A model generated the notes under the pieces. That model was given only the letters and a program-made list of their open reading frames with translations, was not told the origin of the DNA and made no database searches. Both the position numbers and the translations under genes were made by a program. A DNA stretch of 42,018 bases from a virus: IMG/VR virus record IMGVR_UViG_3300036857_000306, positions 1 through 42,018 of that record, one strand, 5' to 3'. Of the stretch, positions 1 to 5,440 are shown piece after piece; positions within the stretch are counted from its first letter, which is position 1, and each line of letters starts with the position of its first letter.

Positions 1-127
1 GCCTGCAGCGCCACGACTCCATTGCCGATTGCCCGAAGGGAATCGATTCTGGCTGCGTCCACCACCACGGCATGCCCATCAACCAGGCAGCGAAAGCCGG
101 GTTCAATCGCCGGCGCGAGCCACGGCT
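1..127. repeat. Terminal redundancy, left copy (contig circularisation overlap)
   Basis: The first 127 bases are identical to the last 127 (41892-42018). A methyltransferase gene runs off the left end in frame and is completed across the join, so this is one locus seen twice. The length of 127 equals a common assembler k-mer, so I read it as an assembly overlap of a circular or circularly permuted molecule rather than a biological terminal repeat. Confidence 0.95.
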
Positions 128-1030
128 CGTCGCGGAGGATTCGCTCCCATTCGAGGGAGTCCGGCCCGGGCGCGAAAATTTCATCTCCGCCGCCTCGTCC
201 AGCTGGCCGCGCCGCTGGCCTTCCCGAGCCGAGCCCTTGTGATCGTTCGCTCCCGTCGTTGGCCATCGATTGACCGCAACCGTCAGGTCCGCATAACCGT
301 CCGTCCGCGAGCGCGACGGACCGCCGCAATTGTTCGCGTTGTCCTCGATCGGCGTCGGCCAAAATCTCGCCTGCTGGTCGAGGCCCATTTCCTGCGAGCG
401 TTCGCCGCTCCTCGATCGGAACGAATCCGCTGACGGGGTCTGCCACAGTTCCGCTTGGCGATTCAGAAAAACTTCCTCGTTCCGTTCCCCTCCGCGATTC
501 GAGCGTTCCTCGCTGGTCGGCGTTTGCCACAGCCGAGCCTCGCTCGATAAATCCATCCCCGCGTGGCGCGTCTCCGATATCTCCCGCGCCAGATCGTTCT
601 GCCCTTCGACTCGCGGAGTCGCCCATTGCGACGTTTCCCGATTGAGACAGCGGCCCATCGTCGACGTCACACCGCCCTCGTCCGCAGTCGGCGTCGCCCA
701 CGAGGCCGATTGTTCCCGCAGATTCTGGAAACCGTTGTGGCCGTTGGAATAACTCGCCGTGTTCGCATCCGGCGTCGACCAGGTCCGCGCCTGCTGATTC
801 AGGATCGCGCCGTCCTTGCCCGGATTGCCTTCCGCCGTCCGGCTGCCGTCCTTGCTGTCCGCTCGCGGCGTCGCCCAGCTGCGCGTCGCGCCAGTCAGCG
901 AATCGTTCGCTGATGGATGATTGCCGCAAGATTCCGCGTCCTCGGACCGCGTCGACGGCCAAAATGAAAATGCGCTCGCGGAGATGCGAGGCTCCCACGG
1001 CGGCTGCGGATAGATGACACCACTCCGCAT
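1..1030 (-). CDS. Overlapping W-x-T-P repeat reading frame inside the cytosine methyltransferase gene; continues at 41830-41891
   Basis: Shifted +1 relative to the methyltransferase frame, this strand is open from ATG 1030 (GAGG five bases upstream), across the contig join, to TGA 41830: 363 residues. Between bases 961 and 263 it holds nine evenly spaced units of the form L-x-x-x-A-x-x-W-x-T-P-x-x-x-D/E (seven exact W-x-T-P; the first is WPST, the last WPTT), then a C-terminal LNPAFAAWLMG-MPWWWT segment. Such W-x-T-P units and an LNP..W.MG.P..WT ending are, from memory, found in phage cytosine methyltransferases. A hand count over bases 961-752 gives third-position G/C of about 80 percent here against about 69 percent in the methyltransferase frame. 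Its stop overlaps the next start as ATGA. It is either the true C-terminal half reached by a frameshift, or a dual-coded protein; a shadow is less likely. Confidence 0.55.
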   Translation of the reverse strand, partial: MRSGVIYPQPPWEPRISASAFSFWPSTRSEDAESCGNHPSANDSLTGATRSWATPRADSKDGSRTAEGNPGKDGAILNQQARTWSTPDANTASYSNGHNGFQNLREQSASWATPTADEGGVTSTMGRCLNRETSQWATPRVEGQNDLAREISETRHAGMDLSSEARLWQTPTSEERSNRGGERNEEVFLNRQAELWQTPSADSFRSRSGERSQEMGLDQQARFWPTPIEDNANNCGGPSRSRTDGYADLTVAVNRWPTTGANDHKGSAREGQRRGQLDEAAEMKFSRPGRTPSNGSESSATSRGSRRRLNPAFAAWLMGMPWWWTQPESIPFGQSAMESWRCR

Positions 1031-1466
1031 CGAAGCCTCGGTCGGCAAGATTTCGCAGGACGCAATTAAGTCCTCGTCCAGTAAGGAGGCCTGGCACATT
1101 CTCAAGAAAAACCGTGGGCGGTTCGACGTCTCCGATGATTCGGTCGATGGCCGGCCACAGCCATCGCTCGTCGTCGAAACCCTGCTGTTTTCCTGCGGCG
1201 CTCCACGGCTGGCACGGAAACCCCGCAGTAATGCAGTCCACTGCTCCACGCCACTCCCGGCTTCTGAAATCTTCAAGAGGTCCGCACCAAACAGGTGCCG
1301 CGCCCAGAGCCGCATCCTCCATCCGCGCCAAGAGAAGTCCCTCAGCGTGGGCTTCCCGCTCGACGAAACCCACAGTCCGCGCTTCGGGCAAAGCGATGCG
1401 AATTCCCTCATCGAGCATCGCTGTGCCGGAACAAAGGCTGAGCACAAAGAAGTCGGAATGAGCCAC
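1..1466 (-). CDS. DNA (cytosine-5) methyltransferase, N-terminal and central part; gene continues at 42018/41891
   Basis: This gene crosses the contig ends; joined with 41849-41891 it reads 502 residues. It starts at GTG 1466 after an AAGGAGG site. Seen in order: motif I (SLCSGTAMLDEGI), motif IV with the catalytic cysteine (AGFPCQPWS), the ENV motif VI (FLENVPG), motif VIII (ASHLRERIF) and, across the join, a motif X-like AIGNGVVALQAA. It should methylate cytosine C5 in DNA, for protection from host restriction or as an orphan methylase; the target is unknown. The part between motifs VIII and X is Arg/Gly-rich, with about ten spaced L/V-x-D-A elements. The same DNA is open in a second minus-strand frame (separate entry), so the product past about base 960 is uncertain: it may stay in this frame or switch. 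The catalytic half is secure. Confidence 0.9.
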   Translation of the reverse strand, partial: MAHSDFFVLSLCSGTAMLDEGIRIALPEARTVGFVEREAHAEGLLLARMEDAALGAAPVWCGPLEDFRSREWRGAVDCITAGFPCQPWSAAGKQQGFDDERWLWPAIDRIIGDVEPPTVFLENVPGLLTGRGLNCVLRNLADRGFDAEWCHLSAAAVGASHLRERIFILAVDAVRGRGILRQSSISERFADWRDAQLGDAASGQQGRQPDGGRQSGQGRRDPESAGADLVDAGCEHGELFQRPQRFPESAGTIGLVGDADCGRGRCDVDDGPLSQSGNVAMGDSASRRAERSGAGDIGDAPRGDGFIERGSAVANADQRGTLESRRGTERGSFSESPSGTVADPVSGFVPIEERRTLAGNGPRPAGEILADADRGQREQLRRSVALADGRLCGPDGCGQSMANDGSERSQGLGSGRPAARPAGRGGGDEIFAPGPDSLEWERILRDEPWLAPAIEPGFRCLVDGHAVVVDAARIDSLRAIGNGVVALQ

Positions 1467-1469
1467 AAT

Positions 1470-1616
1470 TCAGTCGGCCTCCTTCGGGAAAAAATGAAAT
1501 TGCAATCCGAAAAAACTCCACGCATCGCAGCGCCGGCACGAGCAGATCAGCCGCCGCGGTATCCAGCGGAATTGCTGGTTCTGTCCGAAACGCGAAATGG
1601 CGTACACGCGCAACAC
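1470..1616 (-). CDS. Small Cys-containing protein, 48 residues
   Basis: GTG start right after the stop of the upstream gene; its TGA lies three bases before the methyltransferase GTG, and the methyltransferase SD sits in its last codons. Predicted product begins MLRVYAISRFGQ and holds CSCRRC, a possible metal-binding knuckle, followed by an aromatic-rich end. I do not recognise a family. The tight packing supports it, but it is short and has no strong SD of its own. Confidence 0.45.
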   Translation of the reverse strand: MLRVYAISRFGQNQQFRWIPRRLICSCRRCDAWSFFGLQFHFFPKEAD

Positions 1617-1617
1617 G

Positions 1618-1896
1618 TCAAAAATGCTCCTCGCTCAATCGCGTCTGCAGAATTCCGGTGAAGCACGCCGGATGCATCGCGGCGAGCTCGCCGTGCTCCC
1701 GAAACAAAATGATCGGCACTTCGCAGAGTTCGCATCCCGCGCAAAACTCGTCGTGGTCCGCGTGGCGCGGATCTTCCTCCGGCGCTCCAATCGGGCGAGC
1801 GCAAACCGCGCAAACGCACGACTCGCAGCTGCAGCCCGGCAGTCCGCAGTAGTGCTTGGCCCAGCGGAGAATCTTCGAGCTGTCGACAATGAACAT
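1618..1896 (-). CDS. Cys-rich small protein, putative zinc-binding, 92 residues
   Basis: The product carries about a dozen cysteines in an ordered series: a cluster CGLPGCSCESCVCAVC, then CAGCELC, then HPAC. This layout suggests two zinc fingers or a ribbon with a second site, as in many small phage proteins. The start codon follows directly on the stop of the neighbouring gene (TGA then ATG at 1899-1894), so translation is probably coupled. No catalytic motif is visible. It sits just before the DNA methyltransferase in the early operon. Function unknown. Confidence 0.8.
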   Translation of the reverse strand: MFIVDSSKILRWAKHYCGLPGCSCESCVCAVCARPIGAPEEDPRHADHDEFCAGCELCEVPIILFREHGELAAMHPACFTGILQTRLSEEHF

Positions 1897-2271
1897 TCAG
1901 GCCGCCTTGCCGCCGAGCTTCCACACAATCGAAAAACGACCGCTCTCGCCTTTGCGCTTTTCGCCGGAATCGCGGATCAGGTTTTTCTCCACCAGCGGAC
2001 GGAAACGCGGACTGATACTCACCAGCTGCACGTCGAGCCGCTCCGCGACTTCGTGCGAGGTCAAACCGTCCGGCGCTTTCGCCAGCGTCTCCACAACTTT
2101 CAATTCGAGCTCGGCGGTCTTGACGCTGTGAGCGGCATCCTTCGCCGTCGCCGGATCGTTGCCGCGAGAGCGGCCATACTCGGTGCGCCACTTCTTGCGC
2201 CGGCGCGGACGCGGCGCCTCGGCGAAAAGACTGCCCTGACCGGCAGGCGGCGCGGTTTTCTTGCGCTTCAT
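1897..2271 (-). CDS. Winged-helix DNA-binding protein, 124 residues
   Basis: I start it at ATG 2271, which overlaps the previous stop as ATGA. The first 35 residues are very basic (RPRRRKKWR). Residues about 52-121 look like a winged-helix domain: a helix (ELKVVETLAKAPDGLTS), a recognition-helix region (HEVAERLDVQLVSISPRFRPLV) and a wing (RKGESGRFSIVW). This matches the general plan of phage proteins with a MarR/Gcr-like domain that tests a species-barrier style helix. It may regulate early genes or act in replication. No closer family assignment is possible by eye. Confidence 0.8.
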   Translation of the reverse strand: MKRKKTAPPAGQGSLFAEAPRPRRRKKWRTEYGRSRGNDPATAKDAAHSVKTAELELKVVETLAKAPDGLTSHEVAERLDVQLVSISPRFRPLVEKNLIRDSGEKRKGESGRFSIVWKLGGKAA

Positions 2272-2537
2272 GACGGAGTCCCCGGCGCCGCGGATTCGGC
2301 GATGAGCGCGTCTCGAAATTCGTAGGCCTCGCGGCGCAAGGCCGAAATTGTCTCGGTCGCCTTTTTCAGATCGCCGGTGCGTTGGCACTCGAACATGGCC
2401 TCGTCCATAATCCCGACGGTCGCGACAGCGCCGGCCATGAACACCTTGTGCACGCGGTCGATGTCTTGCGGAGACAGGCGGCTGAGGTCTTGTGGCGAAG
2501 CAAAGTCCGTCCAGGCCTTGAGCAGAGCGCGGATCAT
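2268..2537 (-). CDS. Hypothetical helical early protein, 89 residues
   Basis: Starts at ATG 2537, overlapping the preceding stop as ATGA; a start eight residues upstream is possible but lies inside the neighbour. The product is mostly helical, with a middle segment (DIDRVHKVFMAGAVATVGIMDEAMFECQRTGDL) that looks amphipathic, and no transmembrane run or cysteine cluster. It ends with an ATGA overlap into the winged-helix gene. I do not recognise the family. Confidence 0.75.
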   Translation of the reverse strand: MIRALLKAWTDFASPQDLSRLSPQDIDRVHKVFMAGAVATVGIMDEAMFECQRTGDLKKATETISALRREAYEFRDALIAESAAPGTPS

Positions 2538-2806
2538 TTCGGCACCGCCGCGACTGGCCACGCGAGGCCGTGTTTTTGCGCGAATTGTTCCGCGTGGACC
2601 GCGCAGAAGTGGCGCGTCGCAATGGTGCGGCGGCCTTTGATTCCGGTCGTATAGGAATAAGCGCCGGCGAAAAGAATTGGGAGATGGCAGGGATGGCGCG
2701 GGAAAGAGCCGGAGCAGATCGAGTAACCCTTGGCTCGCTGGTCCGCGTAAAACGCGACGTCAGCCGGCGAGAGCGCCGCGAGGGTAAATTCGGAGGCCGA
2801 TGACAT
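2534..2806 (-). CDS. Hypothetical protein with Cys/His pairs, 90 residues; first gene of the early operon
   Basis: The first minus-strand gene downstream of the attP region, so probably the head of the early operon. It holds CSGSFPRHPCHLP in the middle and HFCAVHAEQFAQKH near the end, a C-H-C-H arrangement consistent with one zinc site. The N-terminal ALSPADVAFYADQRAKGY segment is helical. Family unknown. No clear sigma70 promoter could be placed in front of it: the 160 bases upstream hold the attP repeats instead. Confidence 0.75.
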   Translation of the reverse strand: MSSASEFTLAALSPADVAFYADQRAKGYSICSGSFPRHPCHLPILFAGAYSYTTGIKGRRTIATRHFCAVHAEQFAQKHGLAWPVAAVPK

Positions 2807-2842
2807 GCCGCAAACCCCTACTCCGAACGAGCTGCGCGGCCT

Positions 2843-2863
2843 CCGCGTATCAGCCGCGTATCA
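2843..2863. repeat. Paired direct repeats CCGCGTATCA, left arm of attP
   Basis: Two copies of CCGCGTATCA at 2843-2852 and 2854-2863, spaced 11 bp (one helical turn) from start to start. The same unit recurs as a pair with the same 11-bp spacing at 3014-3034 on the other side of the tRNA-like core. Paired, helically phased repeats on both sides of a core are what arm-type integrase sites look like. Confidence 0.7.
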
Positions 2864-2864
2864 A

Positions 2865-2900
2865 GTTCTAGGATTTTTAGGGGTTCTAGGATTTTTGGGA
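2865..2900. repeat. Tandem 18-bp repeat (GTTCTAGGATTTTT unit)
   Basis: Two copies of an 18-base unit at 2865-2882 and 2883-2900; the first 14 bases, GTTCTAGGATTTTT, are identical. It lies between the left arm repeats and the attP core, a usual place for excisionase or host-factor (IHF/HU-like) sites. AT-rich compared with its surroundings. Confidence 0.6.
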
Positions 2901-2931
2901 GTTTGCGTTTTCAATAACTTACGAAATCCCG

Positions 2932-2968
2932 GTCGCGGGAGAGGGTACGAATCCCACCCTCTCCGCCA
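2932..2968 (+). other. attP: attP core: 3' end of a tRNA-Ser-like gene
   Basis: The plus strand reads like the T-arm, acceptor strand and CCA end of a tRNA: TACGAAT as T-loop, then CCCACCCTCTCCGCCA with CCTCTCCG as the acceptor 3' side. CTCTCCGCCA is typical of bacterial tRNA-Ser. There is no tRNA 5' half, so this is not a complete gene. A phage copy of a tRNA 3' end, 310 bp from the integrase stop and flanked by arm repeats, is best read as the integration core that restores the host tRNA gene on insertion. Confidence 0.8.
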
Positions 2969-3013
2969 TCCTAAAGCCCCCTCGTTTCAACACTTTGCTG
3001 AACGCGGTCGCCG

Positions 3014-3034
3014 CGAAGTATCAACCGCGTATCA
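3014..3034. repeat. Paired direct repeats, right arm of attP
   Basis: CGAAGTATCA (3014-3023, two or three mismatches) and CCGCGTATCA (3025-3034) repeat the left-arm pair in the same orientation and with the same 11-bp spacing, 46 bases beyond the tRNA-like core. Candidate integrase arm-binding sites. Confidence 0.65.
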
Positions 3035-3131
3035 AACCCAAAAAAAGCGCCGGCGCGAGCGCCCGTCGCCTGCAGGCATTCCCCGCGCAAGCCGCGAAAA
3101 GGCCGCCAGTGAGCCGCTGTGACGCGAGAAA

Positions 3132-3179
3132 CGCTAACCGTGGCGCTCACCGCACCGCTCACCGCACCGCTGACCGTGA
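3132..3179. repeat. Four degenerate 12-bp tandem repeats
   Basis: Two perfect copies of CGCTCACCGCAC (3144-3155, 3156-3167) with a diverged copy on each side (around 3132-3143 and 3168-3179). It lies between attP and the end of the integrase gene. It could be a protein-binding array or simple slippage; I see no gene here that I trust. Confidence 0.6.
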
Positions 3180-3206
3180 CGCGCCGCGCACGGTACAAAA
3201 GCGCCG

Positions 3207-3235
3207 AAGGCACCTGACAAACCGTCAGATGCCTT
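3207..3235 (-). terminator. Hairpin after the integrase gene, possible terminator
   Basis: AAGGCACCTGAC and GTCAGATGCCTT form an 11-of-12 bp stem with a five-base loop, about 45 bases past the integrase stop on the minus strand. The T-run after it is poor (only a later CTTTT), so termination may be weak, or the hairpin may stabilise the integrase mRNA end. Confidence 0.45.
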
Positions 3236-3277
3236 CCGAACGAAACCGCTCCGCGACTTGAGGCCGTACTCATTTTC

Positions 3278-4537
3278 CTATTTGGCCTTTCGCCACGCTA
3301 CCAGCTTGCCGTTTTTCGGCGCGAGCGCCGCGAGCGTCTTGTTGCCTTTCCACGTCGACGCAATGGCCTCGTCGAGCCGCGCCTGCCGCGTCTTACTCCA
3401 AGGATTGTAGTGCTTCTCGGCAACCGCGAGCGTATCGCCGAGCGCATCCGCGACTTCCTGCATGCTCTTTCCGGCCTCCAGCATGGCGACGGCAAACGTA
3501 TCACGAAACCGATGTGCGTGGCCTTGTTGAATTCCCGCGAGCCTGAACATTGCCGAGAGTTCGCCCTGCCAATGTTTCGTAGCCGTTTCGAGTTGACCGT
3601 TGCCGCTCCAGAACCAAAAGAGATCGCTCATCGGCGGACACTCCGCGAGCGCCTTCAAAACTTCCGGCGGCAGCGGCACATCGATGGTCCGGTCGGTCTT
3701 CCGGCAGTGCGCGATGCGGACGCGTCCCTCGCTCACCCACTCCATCTGGCAGCTGACCGCGTCGCTGATTCGCAAGCCGGAGAAAAGCAGGAAAAGCACC
3801 AGAGCGCGGAGCCGGACCGCGCTCACGCCGCCATCCTTCACGTCCGCGTCGAGCGTTTCCAGAATCTTCTTGAGTTCGGCGTCGGTGAACGGCGGCTTTT
3901 GCTTGTGCTTCACCTTCATCGGCCTCACCGTTTTCATCGGATTGGTTTTAATCCAATCGCGGTTGTGGAGGAAACGGCAAAATTGACGAAACCGCTCCAG
4001 CTTCTTCGCCGCCGCTTTCGGATTGTCCATGACCGTGCGGCCATTGGTCGGATGCAAGCGCTTCTCCGTCCAGGATGCGCGAAACGCGGCGATGAACGTG
4101 GCGTCGAGATCGCTCACCAGCGTCACGCGCCGCGCTTCGGCGAACACCGTGAGCTGGCCCGGCTTGTAGCATTCCTCCTTAGCCGGATCGCGCCGGAGGC
4201 CGTGCGGAGCCAAAAGCGTGCGGTGCTTCCGGCGCGTGGATTCGCGGAGCTTCAGGATTTCGGGATCGCGGAAATACTCGTGCAGCGCATGGTCGAGCGT
4301 GACCGGACCGGAGGCCGCTTGCTTGACGGCGACGGCGCTCAGGCCGCTGGTCCGGCGCTCGAACATAATGCGCTCGGCTTCATGCAAATCCCGCGTGTCG
4401 AGGGTCTCGAAGCCGCCGAATGGCCGCAGGTCGAGCGTGAACGCGCAACCGCATTTAAATTGCTTGCGGCGGTTCGGAACACCTTCCTGCGCGAGCGGAC
4501 AATCCTGCACGTGCCGCTTGATGAGGGTTATCGCCAT
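3278..4537 (-). CDS. int: Tyrosine-family site-specific integrase, 419 residues
   Basis: Catalyses attP x attB recombination for integration. Visible in order: an N-terminal CP...CGC zinc-like pair (residues about 13-31), a core-binding domain (about 80-200, with a typical FRQFCRFLHNRDWI stretch), and the catalytic domain with Arg256 (SGLRISDAV), Lys280, H342-x-x-R345 (AHRFRDTFA) and the nucleophile Tyr377 (AEKHYNPW). The usual second His (the GH before the Tyr) is Asp368 here (LGDTLAVAEKHY), a substitution tolerated in the family. It follows the excisionase gene by ten bases (SD GAGGAG), and its end faces attP 310 bp away, the standard integration cassette. Confidence 0.96.
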   Translation of the reverse strand: MAITLIKRHVQDCPLAQEGVPNRRKQFKCGCAFTLDLRPFGGFETLDTRDLHEAERIMFERRTSGLSAVAVKQAASGPVTLDHALHEYFRDPEILKLRESTRRKHRTLLAPHGLRRDPAKEECYKPGQLTVFAEARRVTLVSDLDATFIAAFRASWTEKRLHPTNGRTVMDNPKAAAKKLERFRQFCRFLHNRDWIKTNPMKTVRPMKVKHKQKPPFTDAELKKILETLDADVKDGGVSAVRLRALVLFLLFSGLRISDAVSCQMEWVSEGRVRIAHCRKTDRTIDVPLPPEVLKALAECPPMSDLFWFWSGNGQLETATKHWQGELSAMFRLAGIQQGHAHRFRDTFAVAMLEAGKSMQEVADALGDTLAVAEKHYNPWSKTRQARLDEAIASTWKGNKTLAALAPKNGKLVAWRKAK

Positions 4538-4547
4538 GACGCGCTCC

Positions 4548-4799
4548 TCACCCGGCCTCGGAGAGCTCCTTGTGTTTCCGGCGCACTACCGTGGCCGGAA
4601 CACGGAACGTGCGATAGGCACGGCGCGAGAATTTCGCCTTGCCCGTAATCACCAGCACGCCGGGCTCGTGCTCGAAGATTTTCCTCACGATTTGCTCCGA
4701 AAGATTCCACATCCGCGCAATCTCGATCACCGAATAATGCGGCTCCTGCGCTAGGTCTTCCCGCAGCTGCGCCTGAGCCGCCGATTGGTCGTTCGACAT
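4548..4799 (-). CDS. Excisionase-like HTH DNA-binding protein, 83 residues
   Basis: Residues about 20-55 form a MerR/excisionase-style helix-turn-helix (HYSVIEIARMWNLSEQIVRKIF), followed by a basic wing (GKAKFSRRAYRTFRVPATVVRRKHKEL). It is directly upstream of and co-oriented with the integrase, so a recombination directionality factor or an integrase regulator is likely. The SD is AAGGTGGG. An alternative is a small transcription regulator; the position favours Xis. Confidence 0.8.
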   Translation of the reverse strand: MSNDQSAAQAQLREDLAQEPHYSVIEIARMWNLSEQIVRKIFEHEPGVLVITGKAKFSRRAYRTFRVPATVVRRKHKELSEAG

Positions 4800-4866
4800 G
4801 GCCCACCTTGCTTGTTCGTCCTAAGATCACCTGTTTTCTCCCTTGCGTTTGTAGAGACTCAAACAA

Positions 4867-4902
4867 GTGTAATGCTATATCGAAACCGCTTCGTTTAGCA
4901 AG
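4867..4902 (-). promoter_or_regulatory. Promoter of the xis-int operon, sharing a conserved element with two other phage promoters
   Basis: On the minus strand, -35 TTGCTA (4902-4897) and -10 TATAGC (4880-4875) with a 16-bp spacer; an overlapping TACACT at 4872-4867 is an alternative -10. The stretch ACTTG..AAACGAAGCGG and the leader CGCAAGGGAGAAA also occur at the promoters near 28572 and 29115, so a common regulator is likely. The intergenic stretch 4903-5180 beyond it shows no gene I trust. Confidence 0.7.
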
Positions 4903-5180
4903 TCCGGCACACCCCTAGTGTGGCGGCGTGATTAACCCCTTGCACCTGAGCGGAATCCCCGTCTGCTGCGGAGGGAAGGCCAAACGGAAGCGCGTGTCGC
5001 GGCTGCGTGGGAGAGGCCGAGCCGAAATCTGAGAGCTCGCGCCGGAGTTAGAAAAGGGACAGCGCTTCCGAATTCCAGGCCCTTGCAGCGCTCGCAAGGA
5101 AAACAGGGAGTGAATCGGCGGTCAAGTGCAAATATTACGAGAGAGTACTACCGCCCTGTGGAAAAGTATTCGCGGCTCCA

Positions 5181-5200
5181 ACCTGTCAGTATTGACAGGT
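5181..5200. promoter_or_regulatory. Perfect inverted repeat, candidate repressor operator
   Basis: ACCTGTCA-GTAT-TGACAGGT: eight-base arms around four bases, fully symmetric. It sits in the about 500-bp gene-free region between the integrase promoter and the end of the late operon. Such a 20-bp dyad is the size of a phage or LexA-type operator. No promoter clearly overlaps it. Confidence 0.6.
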
Positions 5201-5241
5201 GCATCCGCGAATCGCCGCATAAAACGTGCTTGATAATCGAA

Positions 5242-5273
5242 ACGGCTTAAGCCGTTGGACGGCCTCTTTTTTT
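5242..5273 (+). terminator. Rho-independent terminator, probably bidirectional, at the end of the late operon
   Basis: On the plus strand GCCGT-TGG-ACGGC (5251-5263) is followed by CTC and seven T (5267-5273). Overlapping it, AACGGCTTAAGCCGTT (5241-5256) is a 16-base palindrome that can also fold on the minus strand, where late transcription arrives. No convincing plus-strand gene lies upstream, so its main use may be to insulate the late operon from the integrase region. Confidence 0.6.
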
Positions 5274-5309
5274 CCACAGGCACTGCCAATTATTTTTCTG
5301 GACAGCCCT

Positions 5310-5423
5310 TCATCCCTGTGCTGGTGGACGCGGTGATTTCTTTTTGCGCCATAGGTACACTCCTGCCACTACCAGCGTGGTTGCGATTGCAAGCAAGACC
5401 ACGAGCCAAATAGCGTGCGCCAT
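5310..5423 (-). CDS. Single-span small membrane protein, 37 residues; last late gene
   Basis: ATG 5423 follows a near-perfect SD (AGGAGGTGAG) 18 bases after the stop of the tail-tip gene. The product starts MAHAIWLVVLLAIATTLVVAG, a single hydrophobic span, then YLWRKKKSPRPP, a basic tail that would stay in the cytoplasm. No family recognised. Its place at the very end of the late operon would suit a lysis or membrane-interaction role, but nothing in the sequence proves it. Confidence 0.7.
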   Translation of the reverse strand: MAHAIWLVVLLAIATTLVVAGVYLWRKKKSPRPPAQG

Positions 5424-5440
5424 GACTCACCTCCTGTTTT

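Noticed and set aside
1-127. Biological direct terminal repeats for packaging
   Set aside because: The repeat is exactly 127 bp, lies within a gene that reads through the join, and equals a common assembler k-mer; an assembly overlap is simpler.
330-752. Plus-strand frame with GVAH/GVCH repeats
   Set aside because: The repeats are the reverse of the W-x-T-P and L-x-D-A elements of the methyltransferase region on the minus strand.
1547-2191. Minus-strand frame of 214 codons over the Cys-rich genes
   Set aside because: Arg/Gly-rich; overlaps two better genes in another frame that have ATGA or TGAATG junctions and cysteine patterns.
2932-2968. A tRNA gene
   Set aside because: Only the T-arm and acceptor 3' side with CCA are present; no D-arm or anticodon arm upstream, so it is an att core.
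2971-3273. Minus-strand open frame of 100 codons behind the integrase
   Set aside because: It consists largely of the 12-bp tandem repeat and the attP arm region (VSGAVSGAVSATVS), has a weak SD and no family look; the DNA is better explained as attP and repeats.
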